Shown here piece by piece: positions 35,089 to 55,525 of a stretch of 64,000 nt of DNA. The notes below the pieces were generated by a model. The model was given only the letters and a program-made list of their open reading frames with translations, did no database searches and was not told the DNA's origin. The translations under genes and the position numbers were made by a program. Source of the stretch: Rhinolophus ferrumequinum (taxonomy: Eukaryota > Chordata > Mammalia > Chiroptera > Rhinolophidae); NCBI RefSeq assembly GCF_004115265.2, contig NC_046294.1:71822869-71886868 (forward strand), written 5' to 3'. Numbering within the stretch: the stretch's first letter is position 1; every line of letters starts with the position of its first letter.

Positions 35089-36839
35089 AACAAACATTTT
35101 GTGGTTTCCAAATCACCGATTTAAACAAAATCGAGTTGTCTACTGATAACTAATTAACTTTTTGCATTAAACATCACTAAATGACTTTTGGGCTATAAAA
35201 CAAATGTTCAAAAAATTGTGAAAAGTTGATATAATAACATTTCTTCTGGGCGTGGCCTATCTACTTATTTATTAATATGTAGATTTTTCAACACTTACAA
35301 TCTTTAGAAATGAAAAAAAAGGAACAGAATCTATGCTGAACCCTATCATATTCTAGCAATAGGTAATATTCATGAACATACTTGAAAAATTGTTCAAATA
35401 TATACTGCAACCCCATTAAGATTGCATTTGTAATAGAATTTAACTTTTTATCTTTAGTAATTATCAACATTTATAACATATTTATATTATTTTGACCAGT
35501 TGTGTATTAAGCACTGTGATGCAATCCGGAGTAATTTTTCTTTAACACTTAGAGGGTTATGATCACAGGAAAAAAAATTGAATTTCAATTTATACATACA
35601 TTGTTTCAGAAATATGTGCCCAAGTGATCATAAAGATGTCCATTATGAACATATATTAAAATTCGGTGGGGGAAGTAGAATGTTCAAAAAGGACAAAAGG
35701 CAGTGACATACTATTTCCAGTTATTACAGATGAGCTAATGTGTTAATTGTTGAACAGATAACAGTGGCTATCAAATGGCTATGATATTTGAATACATTTA
35801 AAAGAGTCCTGGATCAGTTTTATTCTAAAATATCTGTGTCTACATTTTGTAGTTCCTTTCCAATTACTACAACTTTTATGTTTTAATGTCAAGTTAAAAA
35901 TGCTCAGAGGAATAGTTTTTCAAAATTTTTTTGGTGGGTACATGATCAAAAGTGTATAAAGACCACAAAATGTTTTTGATCATCCAAAGGTGAGTTGAAA
36001 ATGGCTTACACAGTTTTGAACTAAGCAGGTTCAAACGATGATTGAAGCCTCTCCATGATAGACGAACTTAATCTTTTTGATATAATTCCGACTGGGACTC
36101 TAACTGGAACTCATCCTGGTTATACTGAATGGAATGGGCACATCTTCTTGTTTCCACAGGATAATGATGAATTAATGAATAATATTATAGATTCTGCCTT
36201 TGGTTCCCAATTATCTTTGATCTACTGCAAGACAGGAAAATCAGGTGAGCTCTCTTCGTCCATCTGCTTCCTGGCAAGCACTGACGTTAGAGAAAGTTGC
36301 TTAAATGTACTGCTTAGACAAGGAATGTGGAGGAAATATGGCAGTGCAGTTAGACTCAAACTTCAAGTTTCCATGAGAATATCACAGTAACTTAGATGTC
36401 TCCTCTGTGAGACAAAAAGCAGAATTTTTTTTATAGCCAATTCTACCCTCGTTAGAAAAACAACCAACCAACCAACCAACAAAACCATTTCAATATAGGA
36501 AACTAACGAGGTGATCTCAATCTTTAACACAGTAAAACTGAACTGAAAAGGAGAGTCATGTGATTTTTTTTTACATGCTTCTGCATTTCCATTCATGCCT
36601 TAACTTTCTTGATTAGAACATAAAGTAAAAATTATCAGAAAGATTTCACAAAGTTTATTTTTTCTCTTCTTTTCAAAATATGTATATTAGGAAATGGGCC
36701 TTTTCCAGTCAGGCTGACCAATGATCAGCTACTCAACACAGGTTATCAATATTTCCTCTGACCCACGAACAAAGAAGTAAAGATCTTTCAGTAAATGCCA
36801 CGGATACGCCACGGTTAAGAAATAGTCATGCTTTTACGG
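35089..36839. other. Intergenic upstream of BIRC3
   Basis: No repeat family named. A candidate exon lies at 36,160-36,244. (CCAA)n words occur near 36,462. Confidence 0.45.
36160..36244 (+). other. Candidate 85-nt exon upstream of BIRC3
   Basis: The segment is preceded by a pyrimidine-rich acceptor (CTTCTTGTTTCCACAG) and followed by the donor CAG|GTGAGC. It lies in an open frame of 111 codons (36,055-36,390) with no domain I recognise. It could be an alternative 5' exon of BIRC3, part of a non-coding transcript, or chance. Confidence 0.25.
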
Positions 36840-36843
36840 TCAT

Positions 36844-36853
36844 GGAAATCCCC
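36844..36853 (-). promoter_or_regulatory. kappaB site 1 of BIRC3 promoter
   Basis: GGAAATCCCC reads GGGGATTTCC on the other strand, a full match to GGGRNNYYCC. It lies about 0.2 kb before the CpG-rich start region. cIAP2 is a known NF-kB target with kappaB sites at about this distance in human. Confidence 0.8.
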
Positions 36854-36910
36854 CAGTGGTTTTGCCAGACCACTGATTAAGAAGGGGAAGTGTATGTGGT
36901 TATTGCCGCT

Positions 36911-36920
36911 GGATTTCCCC
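36911..36920 (-). promoter_or_regulatory. kappaB-like site 2 of BIRC3 promoter
   Basis: GGATTTCCCC (GGGGAAATCC on the other strand) differs from consensus at one position. It lies 67 bases after site 1, close to the spacing I recall for the two functional human sites. Confidence 0.65.
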
Positions 36921-36949
36921 TAAGTCCTAAGAGGAAAGCACCAACCACT

Positions 36950-37600
36950 AGGAGTGCAGGACACCGGGTGTGTCGGGTGTGTGTAGGTGGGGGTGGGGAG
37001 GGCGCAGTGGGACATTTAACAGCAGCGTGAGACTCTAACCCGCGCGGAACTGCCGGGGCGACAGGTGTCAGCCGAGAAGACTCGGCAGGCAGGTAGGTCT
37101 TGCTAGCGCACCTCGGCCTCCGGGCAGCAGGTGGGGTGACCAGGGCCGCTGCGAGGCTGTGTGATTGTCAATCCCCCCAAACCCACCCCCTCCGATAGGA
37201 GACGTTTCTGCTGCTCCGCCAGAGGAGCGCGGGGCCAGCAGCGGAGTCAGAGTGTCAGCGGGGAGACGCGGTCATCAAACCAGGGCTCAGAGGTCGGCTA
37301 CAGGTCGGCTCTCCAGCAGATCAGGAACAAGGCAAAGAGTGTGTCCTCCGCGAGCCTGGGCGTCTTTCTTTTCCCCGGCGCACGGGGCGCTCTTTTGACA
37401 GGTGGCGTTGGGGAGCGCCACTGCCCCAGAGCCTTTGCTGTCAACCCAGGGGGAGGTGCTGGGCGCGGGGCCGCGGGGTTCAGGGGGGCGCGAGGGTGCT
37501 GGCCGGCCCCGCGCTGCCTTCGCGGGCACTCACTTTTGGTCCGCTTTCCTGCCGGGTGCTCAGTTTCTGTTTTACTTTTGGGGACAGCCAGTGGACTGGG
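36950..37600 (+). promoter_or_regulatory. BIRC3: BIRC3 CpG island, promoter and non-coding first exon
   Basis: GC content and CpG density rise sharply from about 37,020 to 37,560 in otherwise AT-rich DNA. Transcription probably starts around 37,050, judged from the kappaB spacing. A good donor, GGCAG|GTAGGT, lies at 37,092/37,093 and could end exon 1. No TATA box is obvious. Open frames in the island on both strands are GC-driven and show no domain. Exact start and exon 1 limits are inferred. Confidence 0.65.
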
Positions 37601-37904
37601 GAAGCTTTGATATTTGGTTTAATTCGCTTGCCAAGCGCAATCACCTGGTCTTTGTGCCAAATAAGCTTCAGAACAGAGCCTAAAGCAGAATGTTGCCACA
37701 GTAAGGACTCAGTAAAACATTTATTTAATGAATAAATGGAGGAATGTTTCCAAATGGTGGCAGAAAGCAGATTTTTTTGGTTGTTTTCCTGGTGATTAGC
37801 ATGGAAATCTGGTAGTGCTCTAAATTTAGTTAGTAAAGAGCCGGAGGCATTTACCTGACGCTAAAGTAACTAACCATAATGCTAACTTACTTTGCTATTA
37901 TTTA

Positions 37905-38150
37905 TTGCAAACATTAGGTGTTGCTAATTCCTATTATATGCTAGGACCCCTCCGAAGACTTCACAGGTATTTTTCAGATTTAATTCTTACAATCTGAAGA
38001 AGCAGTTACCATAATTACCAGTAGCTCCACTGACAATGAGGAAACTCTGGCTCAGGGAGGCCTACTTGCCCAAGATCACAGGCCTGGTAGGGGACACTGA
38101 ATGGTATTGGAAACCCAAGTTGTCTGACTCCAAAGCATGGTATTAAGCCA
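37905..38150 (-). mobile_element. MIR SINE
   Basis: Contains GAGGAAACTCTGGCTCAGGG, CTTGCCCAAGATCACAGGCC and TGTCTGACTCCAAAGC in antisense MIR order. Confidence 0.75.
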
Positions 38151-38393
38151 TCACTGTGCAGACTTTGTGGCCATTAATATAAAATTGATGTCCTTAATAC
38201 CATGCACGTGGTCATGGGGGCTCAGTTAAGTTTGCTAACATTCACTTCTTCAACAGAAAGTCTTTGTTACTACGTTATATGCCAGGCTGGTTGGATATTG
38301 GGGTCGGGAGGGTACAGAGCTGAAACATAGTTCTGATCTGAAAAAGCAAACAGTCTGGGGGAAGGCAGAAAGAAAAGCAAATTTATGCTCCAG

Positions 38394-38441
38394 TGTGAGA
38401 GACGTGGATATGCCAAGTGTGAGAGACATGGATATGCCAAG
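38394..38441 (+). repeat. 24-base tandem duplication
   Basis: Two units beginning TGTGAGAGAC and ending ATATGCCAAG lie head to tail with one base difference. Confidence 0.95.
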
Positions 38442-41336
38442 TGCCCAAGAGCGTAGTTGGGCTCAGGGAGGTTGCCCCCTGGAAATGTTATAGTAAGAAG
38501 AGGTTGGGGACTTGAGCCAATCTGAGAAGGAACCACTAGAAAGGTAAGAGGACTTCCAAGACAGTGGTATCAGAGAAGCCAAGGGAGTAGAGCATTTCTA
38601 AGAGGAAGTGGGCCCCAGTGTCAGACACAAAAATTTCCATTGGTTTTGGCAAAGAAGCTATTGGTGCTATTAATATTGAGATTAGTTTTAAGTGGCTCAG
38701 GCTAAAGCCAATTGTCGTGGGTGGGAGACCTTAACCATAGACACTTGTTCAGTTCACTTGGCTGTGAAGAGACGATGAGATACAGGATGGTTGCTAGTGG
38801 AAAGTGTGGTTGAAAGAGGTTGTTTTGATCTGTTTACATTTGAAAGCTGGGACAGACTTAAGCATGCTTGTTATATTGAAGGAAAAGAGCCAGTAGAGAG
38901 TGAGAGTTGAATAAATGAGGGGGATGGGGGTGAGAGCAAGATTTCTGAAGCAGTAGGCGAGGATGGGACCTGTACAGGGGCAAGCGTTGTTCTCAGAGGT
39001 AGCAAATAGCTTGTGAGTGAAAAAGGCATGGATTTGAGGATGTGAAAGAATTACTGCTCAATGATGTTTCTTTTTTTGAGAAACAGACGGCAAAGCCATT
39101 TACCGAAAATGAGATGGGGAGTAGTGGAGGAGAAATTTGAGGAAGGTATTGAATGTTTAGAAGAGCTGCATAGGGCAGTGGGCTGAGGAGCTGCATAGGG
39201 CTGAGTAGAATAGTTAGGGATGGTGAAGGGCCAGCCCAGGTGGCCTCTGAAGTCATGCTGGTCCCAGTCTGCAAGACTGCAGATCTTCCCCAACAACATT
39301 TTGAAGTCTAGGTGTTGGAAATGGTTAAGACAGAGTTTGAATGATCCAGGGTTGACATCTTGGCATATTTTTGTATATTTATTATATAACTGTTGTCTAA
39401 ATTTCTACAAACATGTGCCTTGTTTTTACAGCAAATCTTCTTTAGGGTAAAATCTGTGTAAGGGGTTAGCAATCTCAAAGGCATAGGGGCCAGGCATGTG
39501 ATATAAATTAAAAAAATAGGGGTAAGTTGTAATCAAAAACATACTTTGTTCACATATGTAACATGTAGGAATATTCTTCCTTTCCACAAAGAAATATGGT
39601 ACTCTCATTTTTCTCTACACATGTGTCCCTCTTTGTCTACCTTCCATTTTTGTTACTTTTGATAGACACAGGTATTAGGACAATTTCACTTTCCTCATAA
39701 TTCTACTGCAAAAAAGGCAATAGTGCTAGCTCAGTGACAAGTAGCAACTGATAGTCTTTGTATCAGGGAGTGAAAGTACGGTGCCAAACTGGGGAGCATG
39801 TGCCCTCTGTAAAGGGTACAGTTGCTGCTGGGAGCTGGCTGATTATTGCCATACAGGAATACAGGCCCCGTGTGGCCAGATCTGGTTTTTCAAGAGAAGC
39901 TTGGAATCTAGAATGTTATGGGAAATCTCTTACTTTTTAAAAATGTTGGTAATTAATTAAAACATTTAACAATACTGTGGTCCACAAATAAACTTATTTG
40001 GAAAACTGGTGAAATTAAAGTAAGGAATCAGATTAATTAACAGAACTATCAATGTTAATTTCCTAGTTCCTGTCATTGTCCTGTGGTTATGCAGGATGTT
40101 ATCTTTGGGGAAGCTGAGTGCAGCGTATGTGGGAACTGCTGTTTTTGTAAGGTCCTCTAAGTATAAATTAATTTCAAAATTAAAAAGTTAAAAAAATTAG
40201 TAAAATACTGCAGTCCAATTCTGTGCAGGCCAAACGTCATACCTCTACTGGCTCCCAGTTTGAGCCCTTTGGTTTTTGTCTGGGATTTCTTGGCCTCTGT
40301 GGTGCCTCATACAGCACCTTGGACATGGTAGGCAATCAGTAAATACTAGTGCTCTGTTTTGGAGAAAATGTTTTTAAAAAGATCATTGTGTTACTTTTAT
40401 GAATTATTTCACTTTTAAAACTCTCTCTCTCTTTTTTTAAACAGGTTTTGCAAAAGAAGTGAACTGTTCTACTTCTAGATTTTTTCCATTTTTTTTCTGT
40501 ACATCAAAATAGCTCAAAATGGAGGCCTAAAACCCTTAAAAGGGACTTAGTCTAATCTCTGGGAGGTAGTTTTGTGCATGCATAAACAAATTAAGTAATT
40601 AGAGTTTTTGGCATACAAAGAATATTCATTTTAAAAATATGATCTACTTATATGAAGTTTAACTATAAAGTATAATAATGAATTTGATTTTGAATTTGAC
40701 GGTGGAGAAGTGATTGTACTTGGGACAAATTGTTTAAGCACTCTTTGCAAAATTGGCCAGGCAATCTCCCACTGGTTTCTGTGTAGAACAGAAATAAGTA
40801 CCTGTGTTTGGTAAAGATTTAAAAATGAATGACAGTTATCAAGAACAAAGAGTTAATATTCAACCCTCTGCTAAATTAGAGAAATATACAAATAAGACCT
40901 TTGACACATTAAAAGACTTCTACAATGACAAAGAAATGTCAAGAACAAAACTTTTTGCTATGTACAACAAATTTAGAGAAAGTAGGAAAGAAGAACTTGA
41001 TGATTGGTGAAGAAATTAACCGTTGATAAGACTACTGGTATTTTAAAAGTCTAAAAGTTAGTTTGTTAAAATGGGCTATTATCTCTGAAAATGATAAGAA
41101 TAAAAATGATGGCTGGATAGTTACTTTTTGGTAAATTAACAAACTTATTCAGAAAGATAATTTACACAGAGACAATAATATACACCGAAAAGATTTTGAT
41201 AACAATGTGTAAAATTTTAACCAATGAAAGGAAAACTGAAATTAGACATAAAAACTCACCTTTGAGGGAAATCAACACTGGTATTGAGATGTGTTTCTCC
41301 TGCCATCTGGAAGTAAAGCATTAAAGTCTGCAGTAG

Positions 41337-41378
41337 AAAATCCCAACATCCAAAAAAAAAAAAAAAAATCCCAACATC
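41337..41378 (+). mobile_element. Poly(A)-only retro-insertion with target duplication
   Basis: AAAATCCCAACATC occurs at 41,337-41,350 and 41,365-41,378, perfectly repeated, with only C plus a run of A between. It is what remains when target-primed reverse transcription stops within the poly(A) tail. Replication slippage is the alternative. Confidence 0.65.
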
Positions 41379-42037
41379 TGTGGGACCCTGGAAACCATGT
41401 TTGCAAATCACTGCTAGAGAAACCATGATGACTCGTTTATTCGTCACTGCTATTATTGATGCAGAACCTATTTACTAATTGCTACTCATAATTGAGATAG
41501 TCTGATGAATTTTGAAAAGGTCTCTGCTGTTCATAAGGAGTGGATTGTGACAAAGTAAATTTATTTATTTATTTGTCTTGATAAATTCCGGTTCAAGGTC
41601 CGCTATCTGTGAAATAATTTCTAGCCAAAGCCAAATTTGTACAATTTGGTTCTCCTTCTTAGCCTGCAGCCTCAGCACTCTGACTTTTGACTGTGTTTAA
41701 AAATAAGCCCACTATCAGATTTAATGTTGACTCTCCACAGCATGAAGCTGAATTTAAAAGACCCATTGAGCACATACATTCATCTCTGATAATTTATTTA
41801 AAATAGAATGTCGAATTTGCTAAGATTTAATGATATCACTATTTCTAAGCCACCAGGGTCATGACAATCTATGGGAAAGAATTATTATTCAATAAATCTT
41901 TAAAATCATGCCTTAAGAGGTATCATCCAAGTCTGTTACTACTTAAGCTCTTTAACTGGAGGAAACTTTCAGATTGTTTGTTCTTCTGTTAAAATGATTG
42001 TAGGAAGAAACGTTACTTAAGAAAGATTTGGGATACG

Positions 42038-42205
42038 CCATATTTCACTGAACCTAATATGTCTTCAATTGTAAGACACACCATTATTTTATATACCTCT
42101 AAGAAATTAAACAGTGCTGCTAATTAAAAGATGATACGCTATTAATTGTAAGATACTTCTCAACCGAGATATTGAAACATGCATCTTAGAAGCAGTGAAA
42201 TATGG
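42038..42205. mobile_element. Short element with 13-bp inverted ends, upstream of BIRC3 exon 2
   Basis: CCATATTTCACTG at 42,038-42,050 is exactly inverted at 42,193-42,205 (CAGTGAAATATGG). Inside, AATTGTAAGA(C/T)AC occurs twice. It looks like an ancient non-autonomous DNA transposon whose family I cannot name. Confidence 0.6.
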
Positions 42206-42390
42206 TAAAGCGTTCTTTTCCTTTCCTGAGGTAGGTCTTATGCTTTTTATTTATCTTGGCTACCAAATTTTACCATTTAAATAAAGCAAAATAAACATAG
42301 TTTGAATATTTTTTCTGTAGAGTACTTACAGACCATAACTTTCCATCATGAAAACAAGTTAGCTCTGTGAGTCAGATGCTTTATCTTTAG

Positions 42391-42783
42391 GCTGGCTGAA
42401 TGCCACTGAAACGTTCTAGTGGAGAAGTTGACCTATCTGTGGAAATGTCTGCCGCTAAATGGCATCTTGATGACCTAAAGCTCTCTACACTTTTACGAAG
42501 CGTTTTAATTTTCAACACAAGGTACTGTGTAGCATCACGTCTACATTGCATCTATAAAGATTGTACAAAGGTGCTGTTGTGCGTAATTGTCCCTTAAGAT
42601 GATCGGTATAGGACTTAAATTTTGCTGTGCTGAAACCCTAAATGCACAGGAGAAAAAAAACCCCAAAAGATTTCCCATTCTATGTGTTTAACCTAGTACT
42701 GAAACTAACATAAATCAAAAGCTGTGCACAAAACTACCTCCCTAGAGAAAGGCTAGTCCCTTTTCCTCCCCATCCATTTCTTT
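42391..42783 (+). promoter_or_regulatory. BIRC3: BIRC3 5' UTR part of exon 2
   Basis: An acceptor (GCTTTATCTTTAG) ends at 42,390. From here to the start codon at 42,784 lies a leader of 393 bases with several upstream ATGs, including one that opens a 65-codon frame. A long leader with upstream starts should lower ordinary scanning initiation. The exon start is inferred from the splice site alone. Confidence 0.6.
42400..42597 (+). CDS. Upstream ORF in BIRC3 leader
   Basis: Sixty-five codons from the first ATG after the inferred acceptor, ending 186 bases before the BIRC3 start and not overlapping it. The peptide begins MPLKRSSGEVDLSVEMSAAK and has no known domain. From memory, the paralogue cIAP1 has an inhibitory upstream ORF of about 64 codons in its leader, so this one may act alike. 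It may regulate without its peptide being used. A chance frame is possible. Confidence 0.45.
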   Translation: MPLKRSSGEVDLSVEMSAAKWHLDDLKLSTLLRSVLIFNTRYCVASRLHCIYKDCTKVLLCVIVP

Positions 42784-51861
<9,078 letters not shown>

Positions 51862-52345
51862 AGATGATCCAAAACTTTAGAATTAATGGATTAAAGGTAT
51901 TGTAATTTTAACTTTTATACTAATTTGGTTTCTTTAAGTTTTTGATTTATTTACAACTCAGATAATTTTGTTTTACACACATATATTTATATAAATCTAT
52001 AGCTAAAATATATAAACATATATTTTCCATAGTAAGAGAATGATAGGCATTTGTTCTTGTGAACACAAAATAGGGATAAGCACTACAAGTACAATACTAA
52101 GTAAAAATTTCATCACTATTGAAATTATAAGTGAAGTAAAATTTAAGAGTTTTGAATTAAACTTTGAGAATTTTAAATATTTTGGAGTTATAGTAAGAAC
52201 CAAGAACATGGATTCTCTGCCTTTTTTGATTGGTGTCCTATACACAGAAGGTCTTGATATTTGTTGAATGACTTTTTAAAGGCATGATGTTTTTGTAAAG
52301 AATTCTGTGAGGAACATTTTAATAAAACATTTGGAATTACTTTTT
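51862..52345 (+). other. BIRC3: BIRC3 3' UTR
   Basis: AT-rich with several ATTTA words. It parallels the human 3' UTR as I recall it (AGAGAATGATAGGC, GAAGTAAAATTTAAGA, AAGAATTCTGTGAG). Confidence 0.85.
52321..52326 (+). terminator. BIRC3: BIRC3 polyadenylation signal
   Basis: AATAAA follows AATTCTGTGAGGAACATTTT, the same place as the signal in the human mRNA. Cleavage is expected about 10-25 bases later. Confidence 0.85.
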
Positions 52346-54059
52346 TTCTTAATATTTTTATTTCTATGATAGCGGATAATTTAGTCATTCGCAGGCTCCT
52401 TCCTTACCTCCTTAAGACGTCTTGAATATTGAAGTACAGTTTAAATCCCTTTCTTTACATTCACATTTGTAAAGCGTCAACCACACTTGCCTTTAATCTA
52501 TGGAATTCTATGTGATGTCTGAGATGAAATCAAACAATCCTTTCAGTAAATTTGTTTACTCATTTGTCTATTGATTCATTCAGGAAGTTGCATGCCAGCT
52601 GTATGATTGGGAAAAGTCCCTTGTTTTATTCTCACCATGTTGGTATTAATTCTGGGACTTAGAAAGTACACTGGTTAAAGCCCTTGAAACCAACAACTCT
52701 TTTTTGTAAATAAATTTGTTCTGTACTGTCAGTGTAGCAAAATTTACTCCTTTGCATTACTTTTTGGCACCACATCCAGTTCATAATTCTCTATCCTTTG
52801 TTTCCTATAGTTATTAAGACTTTAAAACCAGAAGTAACACTATGATGGGGAATATTTTGGAGGGACAAGCAACGGCCAATTATCTAAACCACTTCTAGAT
52901 GTTTGCTAGAGTTCTACAGAGACAGATTACAAATCAAGCAACAGGAGAAAGAATACACATCTTTATTCTGATGTTGGGAGACTATTTCTTTGGGATGTAA
53001 CTGATTTTGCCTCTTTGTTAAAAGGCTCAGTGGTTTAGCTACATGCTAACCACAGGGTCCTCCTCGGGTACTAGGCTTAATAAAATTGTAATATTGCAAC
53101 TCAGGTGATTTGGTGATTTGCAACTCAGCTATAGCATAAATATTTAGATAGTACATGCCCTTTTTGCAACACCCATTTTTTTAACTGGTTCTTACTGCAT
53201 ACTATATATAATATTTGAACTGCTATCTCCATTGTGAAACTCTCATTCATTTCTCATTTTAGTAATCGATAGCTAACATAACCAACTTATTTATTCAAAT
53301 ATTTTATTCCCTAAGTATTAGTTAAATTGAAATTTTGTTTTGGAAAAAAATAAATCACTGTACATAATACTGGTATCTCCATTAGCTGATGATATGTCAG
53401 ACACTGCTTTTGAGTATTTAACATCCATTAATTCATTTGGCTCTCTCCAACTTCACCCCCACCCCCATCCAACCTGGACTTCAGTTCCCAGAATTAATTG
53501 GTAGATAATTTAAACCTCAATATGCAATATATAATATAAAGTATTATAATTCAGAACTTCGCAGCAGGCTTAATTTCATACTTAGGTCATGCTCATTATA
53601 ACTTCCATCCACTCTTTCTATTCATTTCCTAATATTACTTGATACTAGCCATTACTTGATGTTAGCCATTAAGTTCCTTTGTGGTCACAGGCAATGTGAT
53701 TCAACCATCTTCACCTCCTTTTAACATTCTTGTACATCACAGTAGACAGTGTGGATGTCTACTAAGTAAATTCCAGGCAAAACTAGCAGATGTGATGTTT
53801 AAGGGATTCACTATTTTAGAAGCAACACTCACATGCTTGAAACAGACTATCAGTGGGTCAGTACCGCTCATTCTTTTTAAAACTGTGCCCACCCCCACCC
53901 TTCCAGTCAAGAAGAGTTACACAAGGTCTAACTTGCAGTTTGTACTGTGCAAATAACAGGTATTTTTTCAAATTACACAACATACAAGCTCCTTATCAGA
54001 TTCTGACAGGGTTCTGCATAGAATTCAACCTCATTTTTTGCCATTTTCCCCTTGCTCAT
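52346..54059. other. BIRC3-BIRC2 intergenic, no feature recognised
   Basis: AT-rich unique sequence. Open frames near 53,681-54,197 overlap an L2 and show no domain. Confidence 0.5.
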
Positions 54060-54455
54060 TATTTCCTGGCTACCTTGGTTTTCTTCAGGTCTAAACATGA
54101 CAAGCTCTTTTGCTTCAGGGTCTTTGACTGGGATATTCTTTCATTCTTTCTTTTCCAAGCAAATTCCTACTCATCCTTCAGGTCTCACTTAGCCTAGATG
54201 TTACATCCTCAGAGAGGCTTTCTCTGATTCCCATCTAAATTTTATCCCTTAGACTATCTTCCAAATGGCCCTTTCAGTCTTCATAACATTTACCACAATT
54301 TGTATATGTACTCTTATTTCTTTAATGTTATATTCTATCATCAAAATTTCCATGAGAAAGAAAACCATGTGTTTTATTCCCCAGTATATGTCTAGCATCT
54401 AGCACAGAGCCTGGCCTAGAATAGGGCCCTATTGAATAAATGAATGAATCAATGA
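54060..54455 (+). mobile_element. L2 3' end
   Basis: CTTCAGGTCTCACTTAGCCT, CCTCAGAGAGGCTTTCTCTG and ATTGAATAAATGAATGAATC in L2 order. Confidence 0.85.
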
Positions 54456-54629
54456 CTTTGTGTGAGTCGGGATGGGATGTGAAAGGGGATTTCCTCCTTC
54501 TTAGTTACCACTGTTGGTAAAGCAGTATGACATAATCATTGATAGAGAATCATGGGCCAGATTCTGCACTTCTTCAGATATCAGAAGGACCTTATAAGAG
54601 AAAAGCTTAACCTAGTTTAAAAAAAAGAC

Positions 54630-55108
54630 TCATATTTGGCCAAAACATGGAAACAACCAAAGCATCCTTTGATAGATGAATAGATAAAGAAGTTGTGGTA
54701 CATATATACAATGGAATATTACTCAGCCATAAGACAAGATGAAATACTGCCATTTGCGACAATGTGGTTGGATTCTGAGATTATCATGCTAAACTAAGTA
54801 AGTCAGAAAAAGTCAAGGACCATACAAGTTCATTCATATGTGGGTGATAAAACTGAAAGCAACAAACAAGACAAACAAACAAGCAAAAACTCAGACACAG
54901 ACAACAGTTTAGTGGTTACCAGAGAGTAAGGGGGGAAGGGGAAGGTAGAAGAGGGTAAAGGGGTTCAAATATACGGTGATGAAAGAAGATTTGACTTTGG
55001 GTGGTGAACACACAATGCAATATATAGATGATGTATTATAGAATTGTACACTTGTAACTTATATAATTTTATTAACCAGTGTCAACCCAATAAATTTAAT
55101 AAAAAAAG
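54630..55108 (+). mobile_element. L1 3' end (5'-truncated)
   Basis: GGTACATATATACAATGGAA from the ORF2 end, then 3' UTR to CAACCCAATAAATTTAATAA and a short A run. Its tail matches the family inserted at 18,141. Confidence 0.9.
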
Positions 55109-55309
55109 ATACATGTAAGAGGTGGCAATTGGAACTGTTTTCTGAATGATGAAGCAAGGTATTTCAATTTAGGAAAGACCATTTTAAAAAGGCACAAATA
55201 CAGGCATTAGAATCTTAATAATAATCATAAACTGACATTTATTGAACTTGCATGTGTGAGCTGTCTATATACATTATCTTATTTTAGACTCACTGCAATT
55301 TAAGAAAGA

Positions 55310-55480
55310 CAGTATAAGCACAGGGATTAAAAGTGCAGGCTTTGGGTTCAAATCACAGATGAATAATCTTGGCAAATTATTTAATATCTCCGTGCCTCTG
55401 TGTGCATCTGTGTGGAAAGGGGATAATACAGCAACATTTTACGGCATTATGGTGAGGATTTAAAGAGTTAATTATATATA
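55310..55480 (+). mobile_element. MIR SINE
   Basis: GTGCAGGCTTTGGGTTCAAA, CTCCGTGCCTCTGTG and GTGAGGATTTAAAGAGTTAA in sense MIR order. Confidence 0.75.
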
Positions 55481-55489
55481 TGCATGTGT

Positions 55490-55525
55490 ATACACACACA
55501 CACACCCACACACACATACACACAT
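55490..55525. repeat. (CA)n microsatellite
   Basis: Imperfect CACACA run. Confidence 0.9.

Larger units (their letters stand above)
37601..42037 (+). other. BIRC3 intron 1 (inferred), mostly unique sequence
   Basis: Contains a MIR at about 37,905-38,150, a 24-base tandem duplication at 38,394-38,441 and a poly(A)-only insertion at 41,351. A strong acceptor-like run (CTCTCTTTTTTTAAACAG) ends at 40,444 and could serve an alternative 5' exon. The small frame 40,804-41,010 is Lys/Glu-rich with no domain recognised. Confidence 0.5.

Noticed and set aside
36844-36853. STAT or other sites in the same promoter
   Set aside because: Short degenerate matches were too common to be worth listing; only the kappaB pair has family support.
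37161-37610. 149-codon frame in the BIRC3 CpG island
   Set aside because: It is GC-driven, overlaps frames on the other strand, and has no domain.
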